A stretch of DNA of 29,991 nt from an uncultured Gemmatimonadota bacterium (GCA_946887295.1 CAMPKP010000023.1:1-29991), one strand, 5' to 3'. Positions 1 to 8,017 are shown, counted from the first letter of the stretch. Notes: generated by a model not told the origin, from the letters alone. Numbers and translations are program-made.

Positions 1-953
1 AGCGTGCTGGTGGTGAACGGCGCCGCGGGCCGTTTGTTGCGGCGGCGCTGCTCGACCTTGGAGACGATGAACGGCAGGCTCCGCACCGCCTCGACCACCG
101 CCCGCGCGTCGGCCTCGTTGTCGAGCTGCGGCTTGTGCCCGTCCACCTTGACCAGGGACGCCTCGAAGGTCTGGCCCTTCCCCTCGCAGAGCGCCTCGAT
201 GGTCCAGTACTCCTGCGGCGTGAAGGCGCGGATCTCACGCTCCCGCTCGACGATGAGGCGCAGGGCCACGGTCTGCACCCGCCCGGCGGAGAGGCCGGTC
301 TTGATGGTCCGCCAGAGAATCGGGCTGGCCTTGTAGCCGACGAGCCGGTCGAGGATGCGGCGGGCCTGCTGGGCGTCCACCTTGCGCTCGTCGATCTTTC
401 TCGGCGCACCCATGGCGGCCAGGACCGCGTCCTTGGTGATTTCCTCGAACAGCACCCGGTGCACCGGCACCTGGGAGTTGATCTGGTCGGCGACGTGCCA
501 GGCGATCGCCTCTCCTTCCCGGTCGGGGTCGGTCGCCAGATAGATGGTGGAAGCCGTCTTGGCCGCCTTCTTCAGCTCCGAGAGCGTCTTCGTCTTTCCT
601 TTAATGGTGACGTACTTCGGCTCGAACCCGCGCTCCACGTCCACGCCGAGCTCCCGGGTGGGGAGGTCGCGGAGGTGCCCCACGGTCGCCTTCACGTCGT
701 AGCCGGAGCCCAGGTATTTCCCGATGGTCTTGGCCTTGGTCGGCGACTCGACGATCACCAGCGCGGCGCCGCCCCGCGCCGTGCGCGCCCCGTCTCCACC
801 CCGCCGGGCGGCCTTGGCACGCGGCGCCTTGCCGGCCCGGGCGGCTGCCTGGCCCGGGAGGGGCTTGGGCCCCTTGCCCCGCTTGGGGGCAGGCTTGGCC
901 GCGCCGTCGGCGGCGCTGGGCTTCTTCACGACTCGTTTCGCGGGTGTCGCCAT
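1..953 (-). CDS. topA: DNA topoisomerase I, partial (N-terminal 317 residues)
   Basis: Type IA topoisomerase, which relaxes negative supercoils by cutting and rejoining one DNA strand. The visible part starts with a Lys/Arg/Ala/Pro-rich tail of about 62 residues, then the Toprim domain (VIVESPTKAK, with catalytic Glu near residue 69, and the acidic motif ATDPDREGEAIAWH). After that come the type IA core motifs around LSAGRVQTVALRLIVERE. The reading frame is open at the left window edge. By comparison with E. coli TopA the catalytic tyrosine lies just beyond it. I chose the ATG at 953; the ribosome-binding site is weak (GGAG about 16 bases upstream), so a later start within the basic tail cannot be excluded. 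The gene follows aroK on the same strand after 135 bases, with a possible terminator in the gap. Confidence 0.95.
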   Translation of the reverse strand, partial: MATPAKRVVKKPSAADGAAKPAPKRGKGPKPLPGQAAARAGKAPRAKAARRGGDGARTARGGAALVIVESPTKAKTIGKYLGSGYDVKATVGHLRDLPTRELGVDVERGFEPKYVTIKGKTKTLSELKKAAKTASTIYLATDPDREGEAIAWHVADQINSQVPVHRVLFEEITKDAVLAAMGAPRKIDERKVDAQQARRILDRLVGYKASPILWRTIKTGLSAGRVQTVALRLIVEREREIRAFTPQEYWTIEALCEGKGQTFEASLVKVDGHKPQLDNEADARAVVEAVRSLPFIVSKVEQRRRNKRPAAPFTTST

Positions 954-1004
954 GTCTGGAGTGTAATCTCCGATCTTACCGGGTGATCAATTTTCAGGAA
1001 CAGC

Positions 1005-1029
1005 AAAAAAGGGGTGGCCGGGGGCCGGC
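1005..1029 (-). terminator. Possible rho-independent terminator after aroK
   Basis: Read on the minus strand, a 5-bp GCCGG/CCGGC stem with a 3-base loop is followed by CACCCC and then six T. The stem is short and not directly against the T run, so this is a tentative call. If real, it separates aroK from topA. Confidence 0.35.
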
Positions 1030-1088
1030 GCAAGGCAGGAAAGTACAAGTCTTTGTCCGACAACGCCTTGGAAGCGAAGCACAGCAGC

Positions 1089-1607
1089 TCACCACCCCCC
1101 GTGCTTCCTCGCCAGGGCCACCACGCCCGCCACCACCTGATCCTTTGCCCCCTCCGCCGCAACCTCAAAATCGGCGAGGGCGTAAAAGGGTTCCCGGGAT
1201 TCCAGCAGCTTTCGCAGACGCCCCACGGGGTCGCCCCCCATCAGCAGGGGCCTGACCTCACCGTTCTCGATGCGCTTGGCGGCGGTAGCCGGTTGGCAGC
1301 GCAGGTAGATGAGAAGCGCGAATTCCCGGGCCGCATGCATGTGACCCGGCTGGGCCGCCCAGCCTCCGCCCGGCACGATCACGGCCGGCTCCTCCGCGGC
1401 CACCGCGGCGAGCACCGCCTTGTGCTCCATCTCGCGGAAGCGGGTCTCGCCGACCATCCCGAAGATCTGCTCGACCGGCATGCCCATCTCCCGCACCAGC
1501 AGCGAGTCGATGTCGAACAGGCGCGCACCGAGGCTCTCGGCGGTCTGAAGGCCGACGGCGCTCTTACCCGACCCGGGGAGCCCCACGAGGATCAGGTGTC
1601 GCGGCAT
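1089..1607 (-). CDS. aroK: Shikimate kinase
   Basis: Phosphorylates shikimate to shikimate 3-phosphate with ATP, a cytoplasmic step toward chorismate and the aromatic amino acids. The 172-residue protein has the normal family length. It shows the Walker A/P-loop LVGLPGSGKSAVG at residues 7-19, the DIDSLL motif (shikimate-binding Asp) near residue 32, the ETRFREME segment, the GGG motif near 80-82 and the LID region with NGEVRPLL near 115. The ATG at 1607 overlaps the aroC stop as TGATG, so the two genes are translationally coupled. This pilQ-aroC-aroK order recalls the pilMNOPQ-aroK-aroB arrangement of many gammaproteobacteria. Confidence 0.95.
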   Translation of the reverse strand: MPRHLILVGLPGSGKSAVGLQTAESLGARLFDIDSLLVREMGMPVEQIFGMVGETRFREMEHKAVLAAVAAEEPAVIVPGGGWAAQPGHMHAAREFALLIYLRCQPATAAKRIENGEVRPLLMGGDPVGRLRKLLESREPFYALADFEVAAEGAKDQVVAGVVALARKHGGW

Positions 1608-2854
1608 CAGCTCCCTCCCGCTCCGGCGCGGCCTTCCGTCCACCGGGCGCCCAGGGAGGCGACGTACCCCTGGTAGTTCCGCCGCATCTCGGCGAGCGAG
1701 TCGCCGCCGAACTTCTCCAGCACCGCGTCGGCCAGCGCGAGCGCGACCATCGCCTCGGCGATCACGCCCAGCGCCGGCACCGCGGTCACGTCGGATCGCT
1801 CGCTCTGCGCGTTGGCCGCGGCTCCGGACGCGAGATCGACGGTGGGCAGCGGTGACATCAGCGTCGAGATCGGCTTCATCGCCACCCGGACCACCACGGG
1901 CTCGCCGGTGGTGATCCCGCCCTCGAGGCCGCCGGCATTGTTGGTGGCGCGACGAAATCCACCGCGGGGGTCTCCCCCGAGAGGAGGACGGGGCGTCTGT
2001 CCCGAGCTCGAAGGCGCCACGCCGATGGGATCGTGGACCTCCGATCCCGGCCGGCGCGCCGCCTCGAAGCCCATCCCGATCTCGACACCCTTCACGGCGG
2101 GAATGGACATGAGCATGCCGGCCAGCCGCCCGTCCAGCTTGCGATCCCAGCTCACGTGGCTGCCGAGACCGACCACCACCCCCCGGGCCACGACCTCGAC
2201 CTCCCCGCCCAGCGTGTCGCCGGCTCTCTTGGCCGCGTCGATCCGGCGGACGATCTCGGCCTCGACCGATGGATCGAGCACGCGCACCTCGGAGCGGTCG
2301 GCGGCGTCGTTCAACGGCACGGGAAGCTCGGCCGGACGGGCCGCGGTGACGCCGCCCAGCGAGACGACATGACTTCCGACCTCGACTCCGAACTCGTCGA
2401 GCAGCCGCTTGGCGAGGGCGCCGGCGGCGACGCGTGCCGCCGTCTCGCGCGCGCTGGCCCGCTCCAGGATGTCGCGCGCGTCGAGCCGGTCGTACTTGAG
2501 GACGCCGGCCAGGTCGGCGTGACCGGGGCGGGGGCGCGAGACCCGCCGGCGGCGCAGCTCGCCCGGCTCCGCCGCCTCGTGGGCCATCACGTCCTCCCAG
2601 TTGGCCCAGTCGCGGTTGGCGATGAGCATCGCCACCGGCGAGCCCAGCGTCTCGCCGGCGCGCACGCCGGAAAGCCACTCGATGCGATCGCGCTCGATCT
2701 TCATGCGCGCGCCGCGCCCGTAGCCCTGCATGCGCCGCCCGAGATCGCGGTCCACCATATCGGCCGCGACCGGCAGTCCGGCGGGCAGACCCTCGACGAT
2801 GGCGACGAAGGCCTTGCCGTGGGATTCTCCCGCCGTGGTGAAGCGGAGGTGCAT
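1607..2854 (-). CDS. aroC: Chorismate synthase
   Basis: Converts 5-enolpyruvylshikimate 3-phosphate to chorismate using reduced FMN, the last shared step of aromatic biosynthesis. Recognisable motifs are GESHGKAF near the N-terminus, the RPGHADLAGVLKY segment, ERASARETAARVAAGA, and NNAGGLEGG in the FMN/substrate region. I chose the ATG at 2854 because MHLRFTTAGESHGKAF is the conserved family start and GAGGAG sits just upstream. An in-frame start 57 bases further up would begin inside the palindromic repeat. At 415 residues it is somewhat longer than typical bacterial AroC (about 350-400). Part of the difference is a Ser/Pro/Gly-rich insert before the NNAGG motif. A 1-nt overlap couples it to aroK. 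Confidence 0.95.
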   Translation of the reverse strand: MHLRFTTAGESHGKAFVAIVEGLPAGLPVAADMVDRDLGRRMQGYGRGARMKIERDRIEWLSGVRAGETLGSPVAMLIANRDWANWEDVMAHEAAEPGELRRRRVSRPRPGHADLAGVLKYDRLDARDILERASARETAARVAAGALAKRLLDEFGVEVGSHVVSLGGVTAARPAELPVPLNDAADRSEVRVLDPSVEAEIVRRIDAAKRAGDTLGGEVEVVARGVVVGLGSHVSWDRKLDGRLAGMLMSIPAVKGVEIGMGFEAARRPGSEVHDPIGVAPSSSGQTPRPPLGGDPRGGFRRATNNAGGLEGGITTGEPVVVRVAMKPISTLMSPLPTVDLASGAAANAQSERSDVTAVPALGVIAEAMVALALADAVLEKFGGDSLAEMRRNYQGYVASLGARWTEGRAGAGGS

Positions 2855-2882
2855 GGTCTCCTCGGTGAAACAGCGGAACGAC

Positions 2883-2929
2883 GAACGACGGAACGGCGGA
2901 AGGATAACCATTCCGCCGTTCCGTCGTTC
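2883..2929. repeat. 19-bp perfect inverted repeat between pilQ and aroC
   Basis: The arms 2883-2901 and 2911-2929 are exact reverse complements around the 9-base loop GGATAACCA. They are built from CGGAACG/CGGCGGAA-type words, and related words continue outside the perfect stem on both sides. It fills much of the 105-base pilQ-aroC gap. No T run follows on the minus strand, so it is not a classical intrinsic terminator. It could be a REP-like element, an RNA-stabilising 3' hairpin for the pil transcript, or an attenuator before aroC. Confidence 0.85.
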
Positions 2930-2959
2930 CGCCGCTACGCCCCGGCCTGCAGGCGCGCC

Positions 2960-4753
2960 TTACTCCTGCGACATCCCGTCATCCGTGATCCTCGGCGTCA
3001 CCAGGATGATGAGATCACGCCGGCTCTCCTCCTCCTTGGTGAAGCTGAACAGCCTGCCGACGATCGGCAGCCCCGAGAGCAGCGGTATTCCGTTGCGGGT
3101 CTTGGAGACCTCGGTCACCGTCAGGCCGCCGATCACCGCGGTCTCGCCGTCGTTCACGAGGAGCTGGTTGTCGGCCTTCTGCTTCGCGAAGACGAAGCCG
3201 AGGTCGGCCTCCGGCAGGAGCTGGATCGCGGAGCGCTCGGTGTGGAGCGTCATCAGGATCTGCCGGTTGTTCGTCACGTGCGGGGTGACCGTGAGGCGGA
3301 TACCGGTCTCCTTGAACTGCACGTTGGCGCGCGCCGTGCCGCTCCCCGCCGAGCTCGACGCGTCGATGACGCGGACCGGGGTCTCCTGGCCGACGAGGAT
3401 GTCGGCCTGGCGGTTGTCCAGCGTCGAGATGACCGGCTCGGCCTGGATGTCGGCCAGCTGGGACGTCTCCAGCGCGCTGAGGAACGTGGTCAGCGAGAAG
3501 CCGCCGATGCTGGTGGAATAGATCAGGTCCAGCGCCGAGCCGGTGATGCTGGCGTCGGCGTTCCCGATGGCGGCGACGCTGTTGCCACCCAGGTTGATCA
3601 CGTTCACGTTCTTGTCGAACGGCGCGCCGGTCGGGTCCCGGCGCTGCACCAGCTTGTTGAAGAACTGGTTCCGGTCGCCCAGGTCGTACTTGATCCCCAG
3701 CTGCTCGATGTCGGTCCGGTCCACGAAGATGATCTTGGCCTGGATCGAGAGCTGCGGCGTCCGGATGTCGAGGCTGCGCACGAAGTCGGTGACGCTCGCC
3801 ACCCGGCCCCTGGTGTCGGTGACGATGAGGCTGTTGGAGCCGGTGTCGGCCACCACGCGGCCGCGGCCCTTGGTCAGGATGCTCTCGACCGTCTTCTCCA
3901 GCGAGCCGGCGTGGGCGTAGTTGATGCGGACGACGCTGGTCTCCAGCGGCTCGAGCGAGTCGAGTGCGGAGAGGACGCCGGGAGCGTCCACCCGGATGAT
4001 CCCGCCCGACATCTCCTGGGCGGAGAGGCCTTGGCTCGCCAGGATCGCCTGGAACGCCATGGGCCAGGGCTGGTTCTTCACCTCGGCGGTGACTTCTCCC
4101 TTGACGTCCCGGCCGATGATGATGGTGCGGCCGCTGAAGGCGGCGAAGCCGGCGACCACGTCGGCGATGCTGGCGCGGTCCCAGGTGACCGTGATCCGCG
4201 GCTCCTCCCGGGCGAACGTGACCGCGTTGGCGCGAGCCAGCGACGGCCTCACCTTGGGGGTCTTGGCTTCCGGAGTGGCGCGGGCCGGCGCCTCGTCGGC
4301 GACCAGCTCGGCGTGGGCCACGACCGACGACCAGGCCGTGAAGCCCTGATCGGCCCCGAAAGTGATCCTGATCGACTCGCCCCGGCGCTCCACCTCGTAG
4401 GCCTTGGGGGCCTCGAGGTCGATGACGATCCGGACGACGTCTGGACGGAACTGGGAGTAGCGGAGGTTGAGGACGCCGCCGCGCTTCACCCCGTCGTACA
4501 CCGCCGGAGCGGCGTCACTCAGCTGGGCGCCGACGACGTCGAGCACCAGCCGGTCGGGAGAGGCGAGGACGAAGTCGCGTACGTCCACCGCGCCACGGAC
4601 GGCGATCACCACTTCCGCCTTGCCGGCGGAAGGCGCCAGGCTGACCGCCGTGACCTCTCCGCTGCCGGGGCCTTCGGCCCGCATCGGGGTCGCCGTGGCG
4701 AAACTTGCCCCGAGCAATAGCGATGGGAGGATCTTGCGATACAATCCGGTCAT
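2960..4753 (-). CDS. pilQ: Type IV pilus secretin PilQ
   Basis: Forms the outer-membrane gated channel through which the pilus passes. The 597-residue protein begins with a signal peptide (hydrophobic segment at about residues 9-26, likely cut after MRA). An AMIN peptidoglycan-binding domain follows (about 30-135), then a short STN/secretin N0 domain (about 190-260, with SGRTIIIGRDVKGEV), an N1/secretin_N module (about 270-340, with SNSLIVTD) and the C-terminal secretin core (about 375-590, with ILVGQETPV, VNDGETAVIGGL and the terminal LIILVTPRI). It has a single N1-like module, as in compact PilQ proteins. The start ATG overlaps the pilP stop by 4 bases (ATGA). It is the last pilus gene of the pilMNOPQ operon. 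Confidence 0.96.
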   Translation of the reverse strand: MTGLYRKILPSLLLGASFATATPMRAEGPGSGEVTAVSLAPSAGKAEVVIAVRGAVDVRDFVLASPDRLVLDVVGAQLSDAAPAVYDGVKRGGVLNLRYSQFRPDVVRIVIDLEAPKAYEVERRGESIRITFGADQGFTAWSSVVAHAELVADEAPARATPEAKTPKVRPSLARANAVTFAREEPRITVTWDRASIADVVAGFAAFSGRTIIIGRDVKGEVTAEVKNQPWPMAFQAILASQGLSAQEMSGGIIRVDAPGVLSALDSLEPLETSVVRINYAHAGSLEKTVESILTKGRGRVVADTGSNSLIVTDTRGRVASVTDFVRSLDIRTPQLSIQAKIIFVDRTDIEQLGIKYDLGDRNQFFNKLVQRRDPTGAPFDKNVNVINLGGNSVAAIGNADASITGSALDLIYSTSIGGFSLTTFLSALETSQLADIQAEPVISTLDNRQADILVGQETPVRVIDASSSAGSGTARANVQFKETGIRLTVTPHVTNNRQILMTLHTERSAIQLLPEADLGFVFAKQKADNQLLVNDGETAVIGGLTVTEVSKTRNGIPLLSGLPIVGRLFSFTKEEESRRDLIILVTPRITDDGMSQE

Positions 4754-5355
4754 GGCGTCTCGACCTCCTGCTTCCGCAGCGAGAGAGTTTCCTGGCGTTC
4801 GAACCCGAAGTCGCGAATGGTGAACACGGCATCGCGCGGGCGGATCTGCACCAGCCTCGCGCGTCCCAGCTGGTCACCGACCCGCATCTTGTGACGCTTG
4901 GCGGTGGCCTTTTCCCGCAGCACGACGACGCTGTTGTCGGTGCTGCGGAGATCCTGATACACCCCGACGAGATCCAGGTCGGCGATCTCCGGTCCCGTCG
5001 AGGCGCCGTTGATGAGCGACGCGAACGGATCGCGGGTCCCGCCGGCGTACGCGAACGTCTCGCGCATCACTTCGATCTCCCGCGCCTTCTGAATCGAGTC
5101 CGCCAGCGCGGCCTCGGCGACCGTGACGGTGTCGTGGCGGATGCTGTCCACTCCCGGCGTCGTGGCGGCCAGGATGCTGCTGGCTCCGGAGTCCGGGACG
5201 ACCACGGCCGCGGGCCGCGCCTTCCGGAGACTGTCGTTGTGGGCTCGCAGCGCGGCCAACTGCGCGTCGGCCTGCGCTTCCGCCTCGTCTCCCGACGGCG
5301 AGCAGCCGGCCAGAGCGGCGAGAAGGGCGAGCCCGAGGAGAGCGTTACGAGCCAC
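4750..5355 (-). CDS. pilP: Type IV pilus inner-membrane lipoprotein PilP
   Basis: PilP links the inner-membrane PilN-PilO alignment complex to the secretin. The 201-residue protein has a lipoprotein signal with lipobox LAGC (Cys18). A long, probably disordered, Ala/Glu/Ser-rich stretch follows (about 19-100). The C-terminal beta-domain carries the family's GTRDPFASL motif near residue 110 and the VGVYQD segment. The start is GTG with GGAGGGA about 8 bases upstream. The gene overlaps the end of pilO by 11 bases and pilQ by 4, as expected for a translationally coupled operon. The sequence is divergent but the position, lipobox and RDPF motif make the assignment firm. Confidence 0.9.
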   Translation of the reverse strand: MARNALLGLALLAALAGCSPSGDEAEAQADAQLAALRAHNDSLRKARPAAVVVPDSGASSILAATTPGVDSIRHDTVTVAEAALADSIQKAREIEVMRETFAYAGGTRDPFASLINGASTGPEIADLDLVGVYQDLRSTDNSVVVLREKATAKRHKMRVGDQLGRARLVQIRPRDAVFTIRDFGFERQETLSLRKQEVETP

Positions 5356-5974
5356 TGGCCTGTCCCTCCGGTGTAGAGGACTTGACGAACGTACGGACCT
5401 GGAACTTGGCCTCCAGCAGCGAGCCGCTGGTGTCGCCGAGCGCCTTGGCGGCGGTCATGGCCGCCTGGTCGAGCGAGAGATCGTACGGCACGATGATCCG
5501 CTGCAGGCTCGCGACGTCCGCGAGGAACTGGCCGATCTGATCGTAGCGCCCGATGACCGACATGTTGTACTTGTAGGTGTCGAACGGCGCCGGGCCGGCC
5601 TCCACCGGCATCGGGACCACCTGCGCCAGCGTGACCCCGCGGATCTTGCCCCGGCTCGAGATGTCGTCGAGCAGGTTCGGGACCTCGTTCCGCTCGGGCA
5701 CCAGCCGGCGCAGCAGCGCCAGGCTTCCGCGGTAGGTATCCAGCCGCTTGCGCAGGTCCTCCACGGTGCCGCGCGCGAGCTCGCGCTTGGCGCTGTCGGT
5801 GGAGGCCTCGAGCCGGGCGATGGTGTCGCGGATGGCGACGACGCGCTCCTCGCGGGCCGCGAGCCCGCTCAGGCCCGCGCTCTCGATCACCGTGCCGGTG
5901 TAGGCGATGTACCCGGTCAGACCCGCGAGCATCATCACCAGCAGCGGAGTGGCCTTCTGGGAAGTCGTTGCCAT
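5345..5974 (-). CDS. pilO: Type IV pilus assembly protein PilO
   Basis: Inner-membrane alignment subcomplex protein that pairs with PilN in the periplasm. The 209-residue protein has a short cytoplasmic tail and one membrane segment (about residues 10-28). A periplasmic coiled coil follows (about 38-95, many Arg/Glu/Leu heptads), then the ferredoxin-like PilO domain (about 100-195, including the NMSVIGRYDQIGQFLADVAS helix). The ATG at 5974 follows the pilN stop after 5 bases with GAGGTAGG as ribosome-binding site. The family is recognised by architecture, the GRYDQIGQFL motif and the operon position. Confidence 0.93.
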   Translation of the reverse strand: MATTSQKATPLLVMMLAGLTGYIAYTGTVIESAGLSGLAAREERVVAIRDTIARLEASTDSAKRELARGTVEDLRKRLDTYRGSLALLRRLVPERNEVPNLLDDISSRGKIRGVTLAQVVPMPVEAGPAPFDTYKYNMSVIGRYDQIGQFLADVASLQRIIVPYDLSLDQAAMTAAKALGDTSGSLLEAKFQVRTFVKSSTPEGQASGS

Positions 5975-5979
5975 GGCGC

Positions 5980-6708
5980 CTACCTCACCGACTCGCTGAG
6001 GGGAACCGTCCGGATGTACGCCGAATCCGCCTGGCGGTACGTGGCCCGGATGGTGAACGCGGTCACCGGACGCTCCTTCTCGACCACGGTCTGCGCCGAC
6101 ACCGGCGTGACCTCGGTGATCCAGGGGGAGGCCTCCAGCTGGCGGAGGAACCTGGTGTAGGCCTGGATGTCCACCGTGCGGCCGTTGACATTGAATACGA
6201 CCGCCGGGCTCACGACCGGCAGTGCAGCGGTCGTGTCCTCCTTGGCGGCCGCGGCCTGCTTCGGCGTCTGTGGCGCCTGCGGCGCGACGGCCGGAGCGGC
6301 CGAGCCCATGTCCACCAGCCAGGTGTAGGCCGGCAGCGCCTTGGTCACTTCGTCCAGCACGTGCGGCCAGATGTAGCGGTCGCCGTCCACCGTGCGGATG
6401 ACGCCGATCTGCGCGACCAGCGAGTCGCGGATGGTCTCCTGGTGCCGCTTCTCGACCAGGAACGCCTTGAACCGCTTGTGCTCGGCACGGGTCACCTCGA
6501 GCTGGGGCTCCAGCGCGTTCAGCTCGGTCGTGGTGCCGACCACCACGTAGCCGAGCCAGCCCAGCACGCCCACCCAGCTCACGATGGACGCGAGGAGGAG
6601 GGGGTCCTTCACTCTGGAGCCGGCGCCGCGCACGCTTTCCATGATGCCCTTGAGGGGCGACCGCGCTCGCTTGCGCTTCAGGTCGGGACGAAGATTGACG
6701 GTGATCAT
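5980..6708 (-). CDS. pilN: Type IV pilus assembly protein PilN
   Basis: Bitopic inner-membrane protein of the alignment subcomplex. Its N-terminus contacts PilM in the cytoplasm and its periplasmic part pairs with PilO. The 242-residue protein starts with MITVNLRPDL, which matches the conserved PilN INLLP-type peptide that binds PilM. A basic stretch, a membrane segment (about 37-57), a coiled coil and a ferredoxin-like domain follow. An Ala/Pro/Lys/Gln-rich insert (about 135-165) lies in the periplasmic domain and is longer than in the Pseudomonas and Thermus proteins I know. A gap of 25 bases separates it from pilM, and no strong ribosome-binding site is visible. Confidence 0.92.
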   Translation of the reverse strand: MITVNLRPDLKRKRARSPLKGIMESVRGAGSRVKDPLLLASIVSWVGVLGWLGYVVVGTTTELNALEPQLEVTRAEHKRFKAFLVEKRHQETIRDSLVAQIGVIRTVDGDRYIWPHVLDEVTKALPAYTWLVDMGSAAPAVAPQAPQTPKQAAAAKEDTTAALPVVSPAVVFNVNGRTVDIQAYTRFLRQLEASPWITEVTPVSAQTVVEKERPVTAFTIRATYRQADSAYIRTVPLSESVR

Positions 6709-6733
6709 CGGGTATCGGGTCCGTTGGTCGGGG

Positions 6734-7777
6734 TCACGCCGCGCTGCGGAGCGCGAGGCCGATCGGGAGCATCAGCAAGGGCGCCACTTCGTCCACCGGC
6801 ATGTCGTCGAACACGCCGTCGGCCACCTGGAGCTTCTCGATGGGGTTGGCCAGCTGCACCGGGATTCTCAGCCGGTCGGACAGCACCTTGTTGAGGCGCG
6901 GGATGCGGGCGCCGCCGCCGGTGGTGAAGATCCGGGAAATCCCGCCGGCCGACCGGCTGGCCGACTGGAGGAACGCGGCCGCGCGCTCGATGCCGACGGC
7001 CAGCTCCTCGCCCCGGCCCTCGAGCAGCGGATCGATCGCGTCGCTCGACGTGGTGCCGCGGAGCAGGCGGTCGGCCTCGTCGGCCGAGAGCCCGCGCTCG
7101 CGCTGCAGGTCTTCCTTGAACCGGCGGGTGCCGATGGGGATGTCGCGGGTGAGCACCGGGACCCCGTCGTCCAGGATATTGATGTTGGTGGTCTCGTGCC
7201 CGATGTTGACCAGGCCGACCACGCCGACCATCGCCTCGGGATAGTTGATCTCGAAGGCGTTGTGGAGCGCGAAGGAGTCCACGTCGATCACGCTGGCGTC
7301 GAGTCCGACGTCGGAGAGCAGGGCCACCTTGTGCTCGATCAGCTCCCGCTTCGCGGCCACCAGCAGCACGGTCATCTGAAGCCCTTCACCCTCCGGGTCC
7401 AGGATCTGGAAGTCGAGCTCGACGTTGTCCATGTCGAACGGCACGTGCTGCTCCGCTTCCCAGCGGATCACCTCGCGCGCCTCGGCTTCCTTCATCCGGT
7501 CCATGTTGACCTTCTTGATGATCACGTCGCGGCCGCCCACGGCGACCACGACCTTCTTCGCCTTGACCCCCGCGGATGCCATGAGGTTCTTGATGGCCTC
7601 GGCGACGATCCCCGGGTCCATGACCTCGCCCTCGACGATGGCGTCGTTCACCACGGAGGTGAACGCCACCTTGGTCAGGACCGGCCCGCCCGAGGCGTGA
7701 GAAATGGCGACGAGCTTGATCAGGCCGCTCCCGATGTCGAGACCGACCGTCGTCGCATTGCGCCCGAAGAGTCCCAT
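6734..7777 (-). CDS. pilM: Type IV pilus assembly ATPase-like protein PilM
   Basis: Actin-like cytoplasmic protein that binds ATP and the N-terminal peptide of PilN, helping to connect the alignment complex to the motor. The 347-residue protein has the SHS2/FtsA-like phosphate-1 motif VGLDIGSGLIKL (residues 11-22), a nucleotide-fold GLVNIGHETTNINIL segment, and the adenosine motif FTTGGGARIPRL near residue 275. I chose the ATG at 7777 (MGLFGRN), which matches the usual PilM start. An upstream in-frame start would run through the promoter. It is the first gene of the pilMNOPQ-aroC-aroK cluster, about 49 bases after the predicted sigma-54 transcription start. Confidence 0.95.
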   Translation of the reverse strand: MGLFGRNATTVGLDIGSGLIKLVAISHASGGPVLTKVAFTSVVNDAIVEGEVMDPGIVAEAIKNLMASAGVKAKKVVVAVGGRDVIIKKVNMDRMKEAEAREVIRWEAEQHVPFDMDNVELDFQILDPEGEGLQMTVLLVAAKRELIEHKVALLSDVGLDASVIDVDSFALHNAFEINYPEAMVGVVGLVNIGHETTNINILDDGVPVLTRDIPIGTRRFKEDLQRERGLSADEADRLLRGTTSSDAIDPLLEGRGEELAVGIERAAAFLQSASRSAGGISRIFTTGGGARIPRLNKVLSDRLRIPVQLANPIEKLQVADGVFDDMPVDEVAPLLMLPIGLALRSAA

Positions 7778-7837
7778 ACATGTCCGCTTGTTGAGGGTCC
7801 CGAAGCCGAGGCGTGAGTGTAGCCAACCTGAATGTGG

Positions 7838-7852
7838 GCAACCGATGTGCCA
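7838..7852 (-). promoter_or_regulatory. Sigma-54 promoter of the pilM operon
   Basis: The minus strand reads TGGCACATCGGTTGC, an exact match to TGGCAC-N5-TTGC. The invariant GG (-24) and GC (-12) are 10 bases apart as RpoN requires. The predicted start is near 7826, giving a leader of about 49 bases before pilM. A sigma-54 activator (PilR) with its kinase is encoded in the same window, and a matching promoter stands before pilA1. Confidence 0.85.
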
Positions 7853-7967
7853 CACAAGTTGCAGCCCGCTAACTGGATGGAGTGTGCCGTCTTAGTCCGG
7901 GGGAGATGAGGCGGGTGCAACCCCTGTAGCGCCACCCATCTTCTCTTTCGCAAGCCGTCTCTCGGGA

Positions 7968-8000
7968 TGCACTACCTCGCGTGGGGAGCCGTGTAGTGCA
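7968..8000. repeat. Inverted repeat TGCACTAC-N17-GTAGTGCA upstream of the pilM promoter
   Basis: A perfect 8-bp dyad with a 17-base spacer lies in the 240-base gap between pilX and pilM. It is centred about 155 bases upstream of the predicted pilM start, a typical distance for enhancer-binding-protein sites. It also follows the minor-pilin operon stop by 18 bases on the minus strand, so it could be a transcript-end hairpin, but it has no T run. A second, imperfect GC-rich dyad lies at about 7903-7945. Confidence 0.5.
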
Positions 8001-8017
8001 CCGGTTGGCACTCGCCG

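Noticed and set aside
2033..4720. Plus-strand open frame of 895 codons opposite aroC and pilQ
   Set aside because: Antisense to two clear genes, with Asp/Arg/Gly/Val/His-rich composition typical of high-GC shadow frames and no domain.
7903..7945. Structured GC-rich leader upstream of pilM, considered as a cyclic-di-GMP riboswitch
   Set aside because: It lacks the GEMM core sequences and lies upstream of the predicted sigma-54 start, so it would not be transcribed with pilM from that promoter.
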